NCBI GenBank assembly: GCA_965220535.1
Contig: OZ244833.1
Location: 1,116,001 to 1,180,000, forward strand
Reading direction: 5' to 3'
Length of the DNA stretch: 64,000 bases
Origin: HK1 sp965220535
Lineage (GTDB): Bacteria; Pseudomonadota; Gammaproteobacteria; HK1
Of this stretch, positions 37,740-47,521 are shown piece after piece. The stretch's first letter is position 1. Every line of letters begins with the position of its first letter. The notes under the pieces were generated by a model. That model saw only the letters and a list, made by a program, of their open reading frames with translations. It did no database searches and had not been told where the DNA came from. Both the position numbers and the translations under genes were made by a program.

Positions 37740-38798
37740 ATGCCCCAAAGGATTGCGGTCATCCCCGGCGACGGGATCGGCAAGGAAGTGATCCCCGAAG
37801 GGATACGAGCCCTCGAAGCGGCGGGCAAAAAATACGATATCGAGTTCGAGTTCCGCACCTTTCCTTGGAGTTGCGAAACCTTCATCGACAGCGGTCGCAT
37901 GATGCCGCAAGACGGCCTCGATATCCTGCGCGATTTCGACGCCATTTTTCTCGGAGCCGTGGGCTTTCCCGGCGTTCCCGATCATATCTCCCTGTGGGGC
38001 CTGCTGATCCCTATCCGGCGTACCTTCCGGCAATATGTCGCGTTGCGCCCGGTGCGCCTGCTGCCCGGGGTGCAATCCCCTTTGCGCGAACGACAAGCGG
38101 GGGATATCGACTTTCTGGTCGTGCGCGAAAACAACGAGGGTGAATACTCGGATATCGGCGGTCGTATCAATGCCGGAACCGAGGACGAAACGGTCATGCA
38201 AGAAAGCGTTTTCACCCGCCGCGGCACCGACCGTATCTTGCGCTACGCCTTCGAACTGGCCGCGAAACGCCCGGCCAAACATATCACCTCCGCCACCAAA
38301 TCGAACGGCATCAAACACACCATGCCCTACTGGGACGAACGTTTTGCCGCGATGGCCGCGAAATACCCGCAGGTGCGCCCGGATCAATACCATATCGATA
38401 TCCTCGCGGCGCATTTCGTGCTTCGCCCGGATATCTTCGATGTGGTCGTGGGCAGCAACCTCTTCGGCGATATCCTCTCGGATCTGGGGCCGGCGGTGGC
38501 CGGCACCATCGGCATCGCGGCCTCGGCCAATATCAACCCGGAACGCGACTATCCCTCGATGTTCGAGCCGGTGCATGGCTCCGCCCCGGATATCGCCGGG
38601 CGAGGCATCGCCAATCCCATCGGGCAGATCGCCTCGGGGGCGATGATGTTGCAGCATTTGGGCTACGAAGCCGCGGCTTCGGCCATCGAAAAGGCCATCG
38701 AGAGGACGCTCGAAGAAGGGGAATTCCTCACCCCCGACATGGGCGGCAAGGCAACCACCGAGATCTTGGGAAAACGGATCGCGGATGCAATAGAGTAA
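37740..38798 (+). CDS. tartrate/D-malate dehydrogenase (isopropylmalate dehydrogenase family)
   Basis: 352-aa NAD-dependent decarboxylating dehydrogenase. It has IAVIPGDGIGKEVIPEG, the substrate-binding FRQYVALRPVRLL with its arginines, VRENNEGEYSDIGGR, and the metal-binding NLFGDILSDLGPAVAG. The IWLR-like SLWGLLIPIRR and overall pattern fit TtuC/DmlA (tartrate, D-malate) better than LeuB, and no other leucine genes are nearby. GGAGGCGACG precedes the ATG. Confidence 0.92.
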   Translation: MPQRIAVIPGDGIGKEVIPEGIRALEAAGKKYDIEFEFRTFPWSCETFIDSGRMMPQDGLDILRDFDAIFLGAVGFPGVPDHISLWGLLIPIRRTFRQYVALRPVRLLPGVQSPLRERQAGDIDFLVVRENNEGEYSDIGGRINAGTEDETVMQESVFTRRGTDRILRYAFELAAKRPAKHITSATKSNGIKHTMPYWDERFAAMAAKYPQVRPDQYHIDILAAHFVLRPDIFDVVVGSNLFGDILSDLGPAVAGTIGIAASANINPERDYPSMFEPVHGSAPDIAGRGIANPIGQIASGAMMLQHLGYEAAASAIEKAIERTLEEGEFLTPDMGGKATTEILGKRIADAIE

Positions 38799-38974
38799 GC
38801 GCTCGCTCAAGCCGCTACGACTATCGACGACCCTCCCTCCTTCCTTCTCGGCGCCTTTCCCCCCGCCCCTTCGCCTTGTCTCGCAGGGTTTCGAGACGAG
38901 TCATCGCAAAGCCCCCCTTCAAAGCGATCGACGATCCGCTCCTCGTTCGCTTCCCCCTCTTCCTTCCCCGGCCT

Positions 38975-41900
38975 TCACTTGCTTTCCCCCGTGGCGCTGT
39001 TGTTGACCAGCGCTCCGCCGCCTCCGGTGCGGGTCAGCATCTGCACCGTGAACGCCGCCTTCGAGCGGATCTCGCAGGCCAGACCCAAGCCCGGCCATCT
39101 CGTCCCCAAACGGCTCGCCAACTCCTGCGATTGCAGATGCCTCGTCCTCGCCCGCGCGATATTCCCCAATCTCGCTTCGTATTTCGCCCCGTCGTCCAGG
39201 TAGCAAACGAGTGCGGTTTCGAGGCAGTTCCCTTGTGCCGAATCTCCTTGCGCCGAAAGGCATCGGATGCGGATATTCGATTCGTCGAAGGCATCGGGCG
39301 AGGGGATCGATTCGATATCCGCTCGGTAGAACTCTCCCTCGGCGACGCTTCTTATCGCCGCCCCGTTGTTGACCAGCACTTGATTCCCCGAACGCGTCCA
39401 CACCTGCGAGCCGATAGCCGCTTCGCTGCGCAAGACGCAGCCGAGCCGACCCTCCCACGGGGCATCCTTTCCCGTCAAACGCTCGATATGGCCGGGAACG
39501 AGGGTGGTCGTCGCCCACGCGCGAATCGCCGGGAGATAGCTGTGCAACACCTCGCCCGCCTGGGTCGAGCAGTCGAGGAAGACCGTGCAGGGCTCGTCTT
39601 GCTTACATCGGATGCGCACGAAGGAGGTGTCTTGCGCCGTGGTCGAGGGGATCGCCAGGGCTTGCGATTTGACAGCCCAACCGGGGTTGCCCCCGGGGGC
39701 TTCGTCGTCGTCGATGAGCGATACCGAGAGCGATTCCTTGTCGCTCAACCCGCCGGAGGCTTCCAAGACGATCTCGTCCTCGTCGTCGGCGATATCCGAA
39801 TCATCGGCGGCGAAGACTTGCACCGGTATCGGCGAGCCCCAAGTGGTGGGGGTGAAGGTCAGGGAATCCGGGATGAGGGAAACCAAGCCCTCTCGGCTCG
39901 ACAGGACGACGAGGACGTCTTGCGGCGGCCGTTTGGAAAGCGTGAGGGAAAAGGTCTCCAAACTCCCTTCGGGGATGTCGAGGCGATCCGAAGGGTCTAA
40001 AAGCAATCCGGTGCCGCTGTCGCGAACGACTATCGCCTGCGTGTGGAGAATGCGGCCGGGGACGAAGAAGACGATCTCGCCTTCGTCGTCGGCGGAGTCG
40101 GCATCCTCCGAGGCGAAGAGGTCGAGTTCGACGAAGCGGTCCCATCGACTCGGGGCGAAGGTCAAGGAGGTCGGGGAAAGGCCAAGGTCGAGACCCTCCT
40201 TCGAAATGCTGACGGTCACGCTCCGGCTCGGCTCGCGGTCGAGTTTGAGCGAGATGGAAAGTCGCCCGCCCTCGGGGATGTCGAGCGGGCCTGCGGGAGA
40301 GACGACGAGGCCCCCTTGATAAATGGAAGACGAACCGCCTCCGCCGCCTCCGCCACCTCCGCCACCACCGGCGTCGCTATCGTCATCGACGACGAACACC
40401 GGCAGGTCCGCGCGCTTGCCCGCGTAATCCCCGCCCACCCCGCGAAGGGAGACGACGAAGGATTCGTCGTTCGCATCCTCGTCATGGGCCGCCGAGACGC
40501 TCACCCTCTGGTATCGATCCCAAGGATTCGTCGAGCCCGCTCGATCGAAGGCCAGCGTCGTCCGGTTGCCCGGCCGGTCCGGCTCGGTATCGATGACGAG
40601 CGAGGGATCCGAGGCGCTCAACATGACCACGACATTCGCCGAGGGCGGTGTGCCCAAGCGCAGCTGAAAACTCCTTTGCCCGCCTTCGTTCAATCTCAAA
40701 GAAGGAGCGTTCAAAACAAAATACGCTTGGTCATCGTCGCGAACGCCGATCGCCAGCGTCGCCGCCGGAACGGCGATCCCGCCCGAGGCCGTGAGAACGA
40801 TCGTGTCGGTGTCGTTCGTGGCATCGGCGTCCGGCGCGGCAAAGACGTCGACCTTCTGTGCGCCTTTGTAGTTCGAGGGGGTGAAGGTCAGCGAGGTCGG
40901 GTCGAGGGTGATATCCGGATTCGAATTCGACAAGGTGATCGTCGCGTCGGCATTCGGGCGCGCACCGAGGCTGACGTAGAACACCCTCGAGCCGCCCTCG
41001 TCGATCGTCAGCAGTGCCGAGGGGGAAACTTGAATCGCCCCCAAAGGGGTGTCGTTATCGGGGATCGAGAGTGATATCGAAAGCTGCGGGGCGGCGATGC
41101 CTCCCGAGGCGGCGAGGACGATCGTATCGGTGTCGTAGGTCGAATCCTCGTCATTGACGACTTCGATGACGACCGATTGTGCGCTTGCGTAGTTCGCGGG
41201 GGTGAAGGCCAACGAGGTTTTCGAAAGGGTGACGTCGGCATTGCTCTTCGACAACGAGACCGTCACATTCGCATTCGGAAGCACCGAGAGGCTGATATCG
41301 AACTCCCCCGAACGGCCTTCGCCTATCGTCCAAGGCCCCGCCGGGTTGACGACGATATTCCCCGGAGGAATATCGTTATCGACGATCGAGACCGACCGCG
41401 AAACCTGCGATGCGATGATCCCTCCCGAGGCGGTGAGGACGATCGTGTCGGATTCGTGCTCGTAATCGCTATCGTCCTCGGCGATGAATATGGTGACCTT
41501 TTGCGAGGTGGCGTGGTTCGAGGGGGTGAAGGTCAGCGAGGACGGGACCAAGGTGATATCCCGATTCGAATTCGATAACGAGACAAGCGCGTTCCCTTTC
41601 GGGGCGACAGTGCCGAGGCTGATATCGATATCCTGTGAACCCCCTTCGTCTATCGTAAGCCCAAGCCCCGACCCTTCCGTACTCGCAGAAGCGACCACAA
41701 TCGCTCCTGTGGGAATATCGTCGTCGACGACGGAAAGGGCAACGCTCGCGGTCTTGCCTTGATAATCCCCGCCCGAACCCCTTAGGGTAAGGGTGGCCGA
41801 CTCATCAAGGGTGTCATCGTCATGGGCCGCGGAAACCATCACCTCTTGGTTGTGACTCCAAGCCTTCGTTTGGCCCCACCGATTGAAGGAAAGCGAGGTC

Positions 41901-42840
41901 TGGTTGCCTGGCGTATTCGGATCGGTATCGATGACGATCGATGAGTTCGATGCGCTCAAGGTGATCGTGACGTTCGCCGAGGGCCGTGCCGCCAGTTTCA
42001 CCGAGAAACGCCCGCTTGATCCACCTTCGTTCAAGGACAAGGAAGTGGCGGTCAGGTCGAAGCGCGCCTCCTCGTCATCGACGACCCTCACCTGTTTCGT
42101 CACATTGGAAAGATGAGACGAAGAGGCGGTGATCGTATCGGAGATGTCTTGCGCATCGTCGTCCGATCCCGCGGTGAGGGTGACCGACTGAGCGCCGTAG
42201 TTCGTCGCGCTGAAGGTCAACGAAGTCTTGGAAAGGGTGATCGCCGCATTTCGCTTCGATAGATTGACCGTCACGTTCGAAGCCGGGGCGCTCGAAAGAC
42301 TGACGCTGAAATTCTTGGAGCTGCCCTCGTCGACGTCCAGCCTCCCCCCGGGGGCGAAAACGATGCTCGGAATCCCGGCGAGCGTCGGGGGAAGGGCCAT
42401 CGTGACACCACCGCTCCCGCAGTCGTTAAAGCTGACGGCGGAGCAGGATTGATAGCCGGATTGCCTTCGATGCAACTCGTTGTCATATTCCACGCAGAAC
42501 TTCATAGGGCGTCTATCTGCGCGCGCAATACCGGTTACCGCTCCTCGACCGGGGGCGTAGCGATCATCACCACCGCTGGCATTGGAGCATCGTCTGTTCC
42601 ACGGAAGCGTCCATCTCCCGGAAGATCTTCGAACGACTATCCTTTCGCTGCATCTGTTATCGATATAGATAAAAGCCCCGGCAGCCCCGGTGCGCACGCA
42701 TTTGGCGACCGGCTGCCGCGTCTGGGCAAAAGCGTCGGGGATATATCCGATCGATACCGCCGCGAGCGCAAGGGCGATGAGATGGCTTGCAGCAAAGCCT
42801 TTTCTGACGGGGGGGGGGGGGTAAATTGGTTTGTTTTCAT
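38975..42840 (-). CDS. giant secreted Calx-beta-like repeat protein, paralog 3; out of frame at a poly-C tract (predicted phase OFF)
   Basis: From ATG 42840 the reading starts MKTNQFTPPPP and meets 13 Cs. With 13 Cs translation continues in the wrong frame. With 14 (or 11) Cs it continues VRKGFAASHLIALALAAVS..., a good signal peptide ending DAFAQ, then about 1,240 residues without a stop (1288 aa in the 14-C form). No ATG, GTG or TTG lies upstream in the body frame before the signal peptide, so as read the gene cannot make an exported product. The body has the cysteine head (CVEYDNE, GYQSCSAVSFNDCGSG), eight Calx-beta-like repeats, a poly-Gly linker and the two C-terminal cysteine modules ending TRTGGGGALVNNSATG. 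Confidence 0.82.
42809..42821 (-). repeat. 13-nt poly-C tract (contingency locus) in paralog 3
   Basis: Thirteen consecutive G on plus, C on the coding strand, 19 nt after the ATG at 42840 and just before the signal peptide. It is by far the longest mononucleotide run in the window. Length 2 mod 3 (11, 14) puts ATG and body in one frame. Confidence 0.9.
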
Positions 42841-43395
42841 TCGGGTTGTCGACCTTTCGAATTCGATGGCGATCTCGGCAAAATCAGTCGAGGCGCTTCG
42901 CTTTCTCGGCGGTATATGACTTAGGATAAAAGAGCGAAAGCCGCCTTGGCGGAATCGACGATGCCGGGCAAGAAAACCCTTGCAATCGCCCTTGATACAA
43001 ACTATATCATTATCGCCTCCTCGCCAAGACGATCGAATATCGAATCCCTCGATCGAATCGAGAAACTGATAAGACCCGAAGCGGGAAAATACAGCCGGCG
43101 GTCGAGCGACGGGAAATCCGCCTTCGATTCGCCGAGCGAGAGCGTGCCCTCGATACCATCGCAAACCGCCTCCTTTTCGAATATGCCGCGATCGATCGGG
43201 TTCGAAAGGGCGGCGAGCCCTATCGATGGGATCTGCCGATGGAATCGCCTTCGCCGCGCGACGCGAAATCCTTCGATCCCAAGGCAGCCGCATCGTTCAC
43301 GAATGTCTCGACGAGCCTCGGGACGCTACACTTACACTCGTTCGCCCGCATCGCTTGATCGCCCGCATCGCCTTTTTTCCTTCCGCGGAGAGACC
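42841..43395. promoter_or_regulatory. divergent intergenic region Calx-beta paralog 3 / gamma-glutamyltransferase
   Basis: 555 bp. AAAGG lies 12 nt before the poly-C gene's ATG; GCGGAGAG precedes the ggt ATG at 43396. The ggt frame is open back to 42946 but has no recognisable content there. No distinct promoter is visible. Confidence 0.4.
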
Positions 43396-45009
43396 ATGAA
43401 CCACGCATCCGAAAGACTCCCCGGACCCCGTTCCGGAAGAAGCATGGCGCTGGCAAATAACGGGATGGTCGCAACCAGCCAAGCCTTGGCGGCCCAAGCC
43501 GGACTCGCCGTTTTGCAAGCCGGCGGCAACGCCGTGGACGCCGCCATCGCCACCGCCATCGCCTTGACCGTGGTCGAGCCGACCTCCAACGGCATCGGCA
43601 GCGACGCGTTCGCCATCGTCCATGATGGCCACGGTCTTTACGGGATCAACGGCTCGGGGCCCGCGCCGCGCCGCCTCGACGCCGAATCCCTGCGAGCGGC
43701 GGGCTTCGATAGCTTCCCCGAGCGAGGCTGGACGAGCGTCTCCGTTCCCGGGGCGCCCGATACTTGGGGAATGCTGCACGAGCGCTGGGGCCGTGCACCC
43801 TTCGACAGTCTCTTCGCCCCCGCCATTCGCCTTGCCGAGGAGGGATTCCCCGTCTCGCCGGTGATCGCTCGTTTGTGGCATGAGGGTCGAGCGCTTTTCG
43901 AAGGCAAACAGGACCCGGCTTTCGCCGAATGGGAGCGACTTTTTCTCCCCGGTGGCCGCACTCCCTTAGCGGGCGAGATTTGGCGCAGCCCGGACCATGC
44001 CCGAAGCCTGCGCCGTCTCGCCGCGCACGGCGTGCGGGATTTCTACGAAGGGGAACTCGCGCAACGCATCGCGGAATACGCCCGTTCGAGCGGCGCGATA
44101 TTGGAAGGCAGCGATCTCGCGGATTTCCACGGTGAATGGGTGGATCCGATATCCATCCCCTATCGCGATCACGAAGTCTGGGAAATTCCCCCGAACGGAC
44201 AGGGGATCGCCGCCTTGCAGGCTTTGGGGATCGTCGCCGGCACCGCCATGCACGAATCGCCGCCGGGCAGCGAGGCCGGCTGGCACTACCAGATCGAGGC
44301 GATGAAACTGGCCTTCGCCGACGCCTACCGCCATGTTGCCGATCCGACCTTCTCCGAAGTGCCGGTGCAAGGCTTGCTCGATCCCTCCTACCTTGCCTCG
44401 CGGCGGGATCGCATCGGGGAGAAGGCCGGGGATCACGGGCCGGGAATGCCGCCCTCGGGGGGGACGGTCTATCTTTGCACCGCGGACCGCGACGGGATGA
44501 TGGCAAGCCTCATCCAATCGAACTATTTGGGGTTCGGCTCCGGGGTGGTGGTCCCCCAAACCGGTATCTCCTTGCAAAACCGTGCGGCGTGCTTCAGCCT
44601 CGAAGCGGGGCATCCCAACGAGGCCGCCGGCGGCAAACGCCCGCGGCATACCATCATCCCCGGCTTCTTGACCCGAGGCGGCGAGCCGGTAGGACCCTTC
44701 GGGGTGATGGGAGGGGAAATGCAGCCGCAAGGGCATCTGCAGGTGATCAGCTCGATGGTCGACCATGGCTTCGACCCCCAAGCCGCGCTCGATGCTTTGC
44801 GCTGGCGGGTGAGCGATGACAATCGGGTGATGGTCGAAGCGCAATGCGCTCCCGAGCTCGTCGAGGGCTTGGAAAAGCGCGGCCATCGGGTCGAGGTCGA
44901 GGACCACAGCCTCGACTTCGGGCGCGGGCAAATCATCCGCCGCCTGGCCTCGGGAGCCCTCGCCGGGGGCTCGGAGCCCCGCGCCGACGGGATCGTCGCG
45001 GCATGGTGA
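43396..45009 (+). CDS. ggt: gamma-glutamyltransferase family protein
   Basis: 537-aa Ntn-hydrolase of the GGT family, made as a precursor cleaved before a catalytic threonine. That residue is Thr357 in SGGTVYLCTADRDG, followed by SLIQSNYLGFGSGVVVP. Other family blocks are GGNAVDAAIATAIALTVVEP, GSDAFAIVHDG and GKRPRHTIIPGF. There is no obvious signal peptide, so this resembles YwrD-type or cytoplasmic GGT-like acylases more than the periplasmic E. coli enzyme. Likely substrate glutathione or another gamma-glutamyl compound. Confidence 0.92.
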   Translation: MNHASERLPGPRSGRSMALANNGMVATSQALAAQAGLAVLQAGGNAVDAAIATAIALTVVEPTSNGIGSDAFAIVHDGHGLYGINGSGPAPRRLDAESLRAAGFDSFPERGWTSVSVPGAPDTWGMLHERWGRAPFDSLFAPAIRLAEEGFPVSPVIARLWHEGRALFEGKQDPAFAEWERLFLPGGRTPLAGEIWRSPDHARSLRRLAAHGVRDFYEGELAQRIAEYARSSGAILEGSDLADFHGEWVDPISIPYRDHEVWEIPPNGQGIAALQALGIVAGTAMHESPPGSEAGWHYQIEAMKLAFADAYRHVADPTFSEVPVQGLLDPSYLASRRDRIGEKAGDHGPGMPPSGGTVYLCTADRDGMMASLIQSNYLGFGSGVVVPQTGISLQNRAACFSLEAGHPNEAAGGKRPRHTIIPGFLTRGGEPVGPFGVMGGEMQPQGHLQVISSMVDHGFDPQAALDALRWRVSDDNRVMVEAQCAPELVEGLEKRGHRVEVEDHSLDFGRGQIIRRLASGALAGGSEPRADGIVAAW

Positions 45010-45190
45010 GGATCGTCGAGGAGGGCGGGCTTTCGACGAGCCTTCGAATCGAAAACGGGACGATCTTTTAGCCCCCGGCTTTCGATCGAGGCCTCATGCG
45101 AAAACGCGAAATCCGACCGGCCGATGCCGATTCGAAGCCCCCGCACGGCGGCGGCAAGGCCGCGGAGTCTTCCCGGATGATCCTCGCCGC

Positions 45191-46312
45191 ATGACGACCT
45201 TGCTCGATCGCTATCGAAAGGAGATAAAAAGCGGGCGGATGCGGGCAGATCCGGGTCAGCGCGATTTGGTGAGATCCCTCGATCGCCTGCACCGGGCCCT
45301 CTCGCAACCACCGTCCGAACCTCTCGGAGGACTGTTCGAAGGCTTGATACGGCGTATCGCCGGGGGCGAAGGAGGGAAAAAAGCCCCCCTCGAGGCAAAG
45401 GGTCTTTATATCTGGGGGGGCACCGGGGTCGGAAAAACCCATCTCGTCAATCTCTTTTTTTCGAGCCTCAGTATCGAGAGGAAATGGCGCGTCCATTTCC
45501 ATCGCTTCATGCAAGGCATCCACGACGAGCGTCGCGGATTTCCCGATCGAGAAGATCCCTTGCGGATCGTCGCCGACGGAATCGCAAAACGGGCGCGGGT
45601 GCTCTGCCTCGACGAATTCCATATTTCCGATATCGCCGATGCGATGATCTTGAGCCGACTCCTCGATGCCCTGTTCGAGCGCAAGGTGATCCTCGTTGCC
45701 ACCTCGAATATCCGCCCCGACGATCTCTATGCCGGCGGCTTGCAGCGCGAGCGATTCCTGCCCGCGATCGCGCTGATCGAGGAGTTCATGGAAGTCGTGC
45801 ACCTAAAAGGCCGTATCGACTATCGCTTACGGGCCTTGGAACAAGGCGATATCTGGTATCTCTCGTCGGATCCCGATAGTCCGGGGGCGCTCGAAAAACG
45901 CTTTCGCGATCTCGCCGCGCCGCCGATCGTCGAGGGCCTAAGTCTTCGTATCCTCGGCCGGGATATCCCCGTCTTGCGCCATGCCGAGGGCATCGCCTGG
46001 TTCGAATTCACCGCCCTTTGCGAAGGGCCGCGCTCGGTGAGCGACTATATCGAAATCGCTCGCGGCCACCATACGCTCATCCTCGGCGGCGTACCCGCCT
46101 TCGACGATCGCTATCGAGCCGATGCCTTGAGACGCTTCATCCATCTCGTCGACGAACTTTATGACCGCAATGTCAATCTGATCGTCGAAGCCGCGGTGCC
46201 GGTCAACGAACTCTATCGGGGAACGCGCTTGGAGTGGCTTTTTCAGCGCACGCGCTCCCGGCTGATCGAGATGCAATCGACGCACTATTTGCGGCGCGGG
46301 CATATCCCTTAG
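45191..46312 (+). CDS. zapE: cell division protein ZapE (AFG1-like ATPase)
   Basis: 373-aa ATPase of the AFG1/ZapE family. Walker A is GGTGVGKTHL, Walker B is VLCLDEFHISDIADA, followed by ILVATSNIRPDDLYAGGLQR, the family signature. ZapE associates with FtsZ rings at late constriction and under low oxygen. The Walker A codons include a run of seven Gs. Confidence 0.95.
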   Translation: MTTLLDRYRKEIKSGRMRADPGQRDLVRSLDRLHRALSQPPSEPLGGLFEGLIRRIAGGEGGKKAPLEAKGLYIWGGTGVGKTHLVNLFFSSLSIERKWRVHFHRFMQGIHDERRGFPDREDPLRIVADGIAKRARVLCLDEFHISDIADAMILSRLLDALFERKVILVATSNIRPDDLYAGGLQRERFLPAIALIEEFMEVVHLKGRIDYRLRALEQGDIWYLSSDPDSPGALEKRFRDLAAPPIVEGLSLRILGRDIPVLRHAEGIAWFEFTALCEGPRSVSDYIEIARGHHTLILGGVPAFDDRYRADALRRFIHLVDELYDRNVNLIVEAAVPVNELYRGTRLEWLFQRTRSRLIEMQSTHYLRRGHIP

Positions 46313-46340
46313 AAGGCTCGTGAAGGCTCGTGAAGGCTCG
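46311..46340. repeat. 10-bp tandem repeat after zapE
   Basis: Three units of [A/T]GAAGGCTCG between the zapE stop and the rhomboid stop codon, in a 36-bp convergent spacer. Confidence 0.7.
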
Positions 46341-46348
46341 CTTCCCCC

Positions 46349-47014
46349 CTATCGCCGGATGAAATAACCCACCAGCAAGAACCCGGCGACAAAACCCCCG
46401 ATATGGGCCCCGAAAGCGATACCGCCTTGGCCCTCGGTGGCCGCCGCCGAACCTAAAATCTGCATCAAAAACCATACCCCCAAAACGACGGAAGCCGGTA
46501 GCGGGCGCACGAAAAAGACGAAGCCGAGCGGGATCAGCACCCTCACCCTCGCTTTCGGGTAGAGACGAAGATAGGCTCCCAACAATCCGGAGATCGCCCC
46601 GCTGGCTCCGATCATCGGAATCACCGATGTCGGATCCGGCAAGGCTTGGGCCAAAACCGCCGCCACTTGGCAAACGACATAGAAAAGCAAAAACCGCCGA
46701 TGCCCCATTTCGTCTTCGATATTGTCGCCGAAGGTCCATAAATACAGCATATTGCCGATAAGATGCCACCAGCCGCCGTGCATGAACATCGACGTGATGA
46801 CCGTGGCGAACGGCGAGATCACATCGAGACCCGCAGGCAACGAGGCATGGCCGAAAAACACCGCCGGAATCAGCCCGAATCGATAGACCGCCTCCCGGTA
46901 CTCGATCCCGTGCAGGCTCGCCTGCCACAGGAAAACGAGCACGCAAATACCGATCAACCCCCTGCTGACAAAGGGCGTGATCGATCGCGGATTTTCGTCG
47001 TGCAAAGGTATCAA
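46349..47014 (-). CDS. rhomboid family intramembrane serine protease
   Basis: 221-aa membrane protein with about six helices. The catalytic dyad is visible: Ser138 in MIGASGAISG and His204 in FGAHIGGFVAG. MFMHGGWWHLIGNMLYLW carries the conserved HxxxxHxxxN region. TTG at 47014 is the start in use; the ribosome site is weak. Rhomboids cut transmembrane segments of substrates; the local substrate is unknown, though surface proteins are a common guess. Confidence 0.94.
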   Translation of the reverse strand: MIPLHDENPRSITPFVSRGLIGICVLVFLWQASLHGIEYREAVYRFGLIPAVFFGHASLPAGLDVISPFATVITSMFMHGGWWHLIGNMLYLWTFGDNIEDEMGHRRFLLFYVVCQVAAVLAQALPDPTSVIPMIGASGAISGLLGAYLRLYPKARVRVLIPLGFVFFVRPLPASVVLGVWFLMQILGSAAATEGQGGIAFGAHIGGFVAGFLLVGYFIRR

Positions 47015-47205
47015 GGATCCGTCTCGCGATGATGATTGCCGATGATATTGCCGATGATCGAGTATCGACTCCCAAACCTTGGAGGGCTATGGCGGATCGT
47101 TATGCAAAGCATCCGACGATCGGATTTTTTCCTCACCCCGATAGCGAATATCGAGCCCGGAAAAAACGGATGGAAAATAAAAAACCGCTCGATAACGAAG
47201 AGGAT

Positions 47206-47282
47206 TGGTGGGCCCGGCAGGACTCGAACCTGCGACCAACGGATTATGAGTCCGCCGCTCTGACCAACTGAGCTACAGGCCC
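47206..47282 (-). tRNA. tRNA with CAU anticodon, probably tRNA-Ile2 (lysidine)
   Basis: A 77-nt cloverleaf on minus beginning GGGCCTGTAGCTCAGTTGG, anticodon loop CTCATAA, T-arm GGTTCGAGTCC and an encoded CCA. Acceptor pairs C4-G69 and C5-G68 are those favoured by the lysidine synthetase TilS, and an Ile2 tRNA commonly follows rpoD in gammaproteobacteria. Elongator Met is the alternative. Confidence 0.95.
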
Positions 47283-47411
47283 TTCGAATCTTATAAAACG
47301 ATGCAAAGGACGGGAATTGCATATCGGGGCATCGTCCATCCGACGACCGGCGATGATGATATCCCCCTGCGAGATCGCTTCTTCCTTCGCCGCAAAGCCT
47401 CGGGTCGATGG

Positions 47412-47450
47412 TTTCGACGATCAGCTTCGACGATCGGCTTCGACGATCGA
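47412..47450. repeat. 13-bp tandem repeat between tRNA and rpoD
   Basis: Three units of [C/T]TTCGACGATC[A/G][G/A] plus a partial fourth in the 239-bp spacer after the sigma factor gene. Confidence 0.7.
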
Positions 47451-47521
47451 CTTCGATATGCCACCGATCAAGCGCGATGACATATCACGATCGAGATCGC
47501 AAGACACTCCTTTCGAGTCAT

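Noticed and set aside
42946..43395. N-terminal extension of the gamma-glutamyltransferase
   Set aside because: Frame is open but content is Arg/Ser-rich spacer-like; GCGGAGAG and the family start agree on 43396.
45414..45420. Seven-G run in zapE as a phase-variation tract
   Set aside because: It codes the conserved Walker A WGGTG and is too short for likely frequent slippage; the gene is intact.
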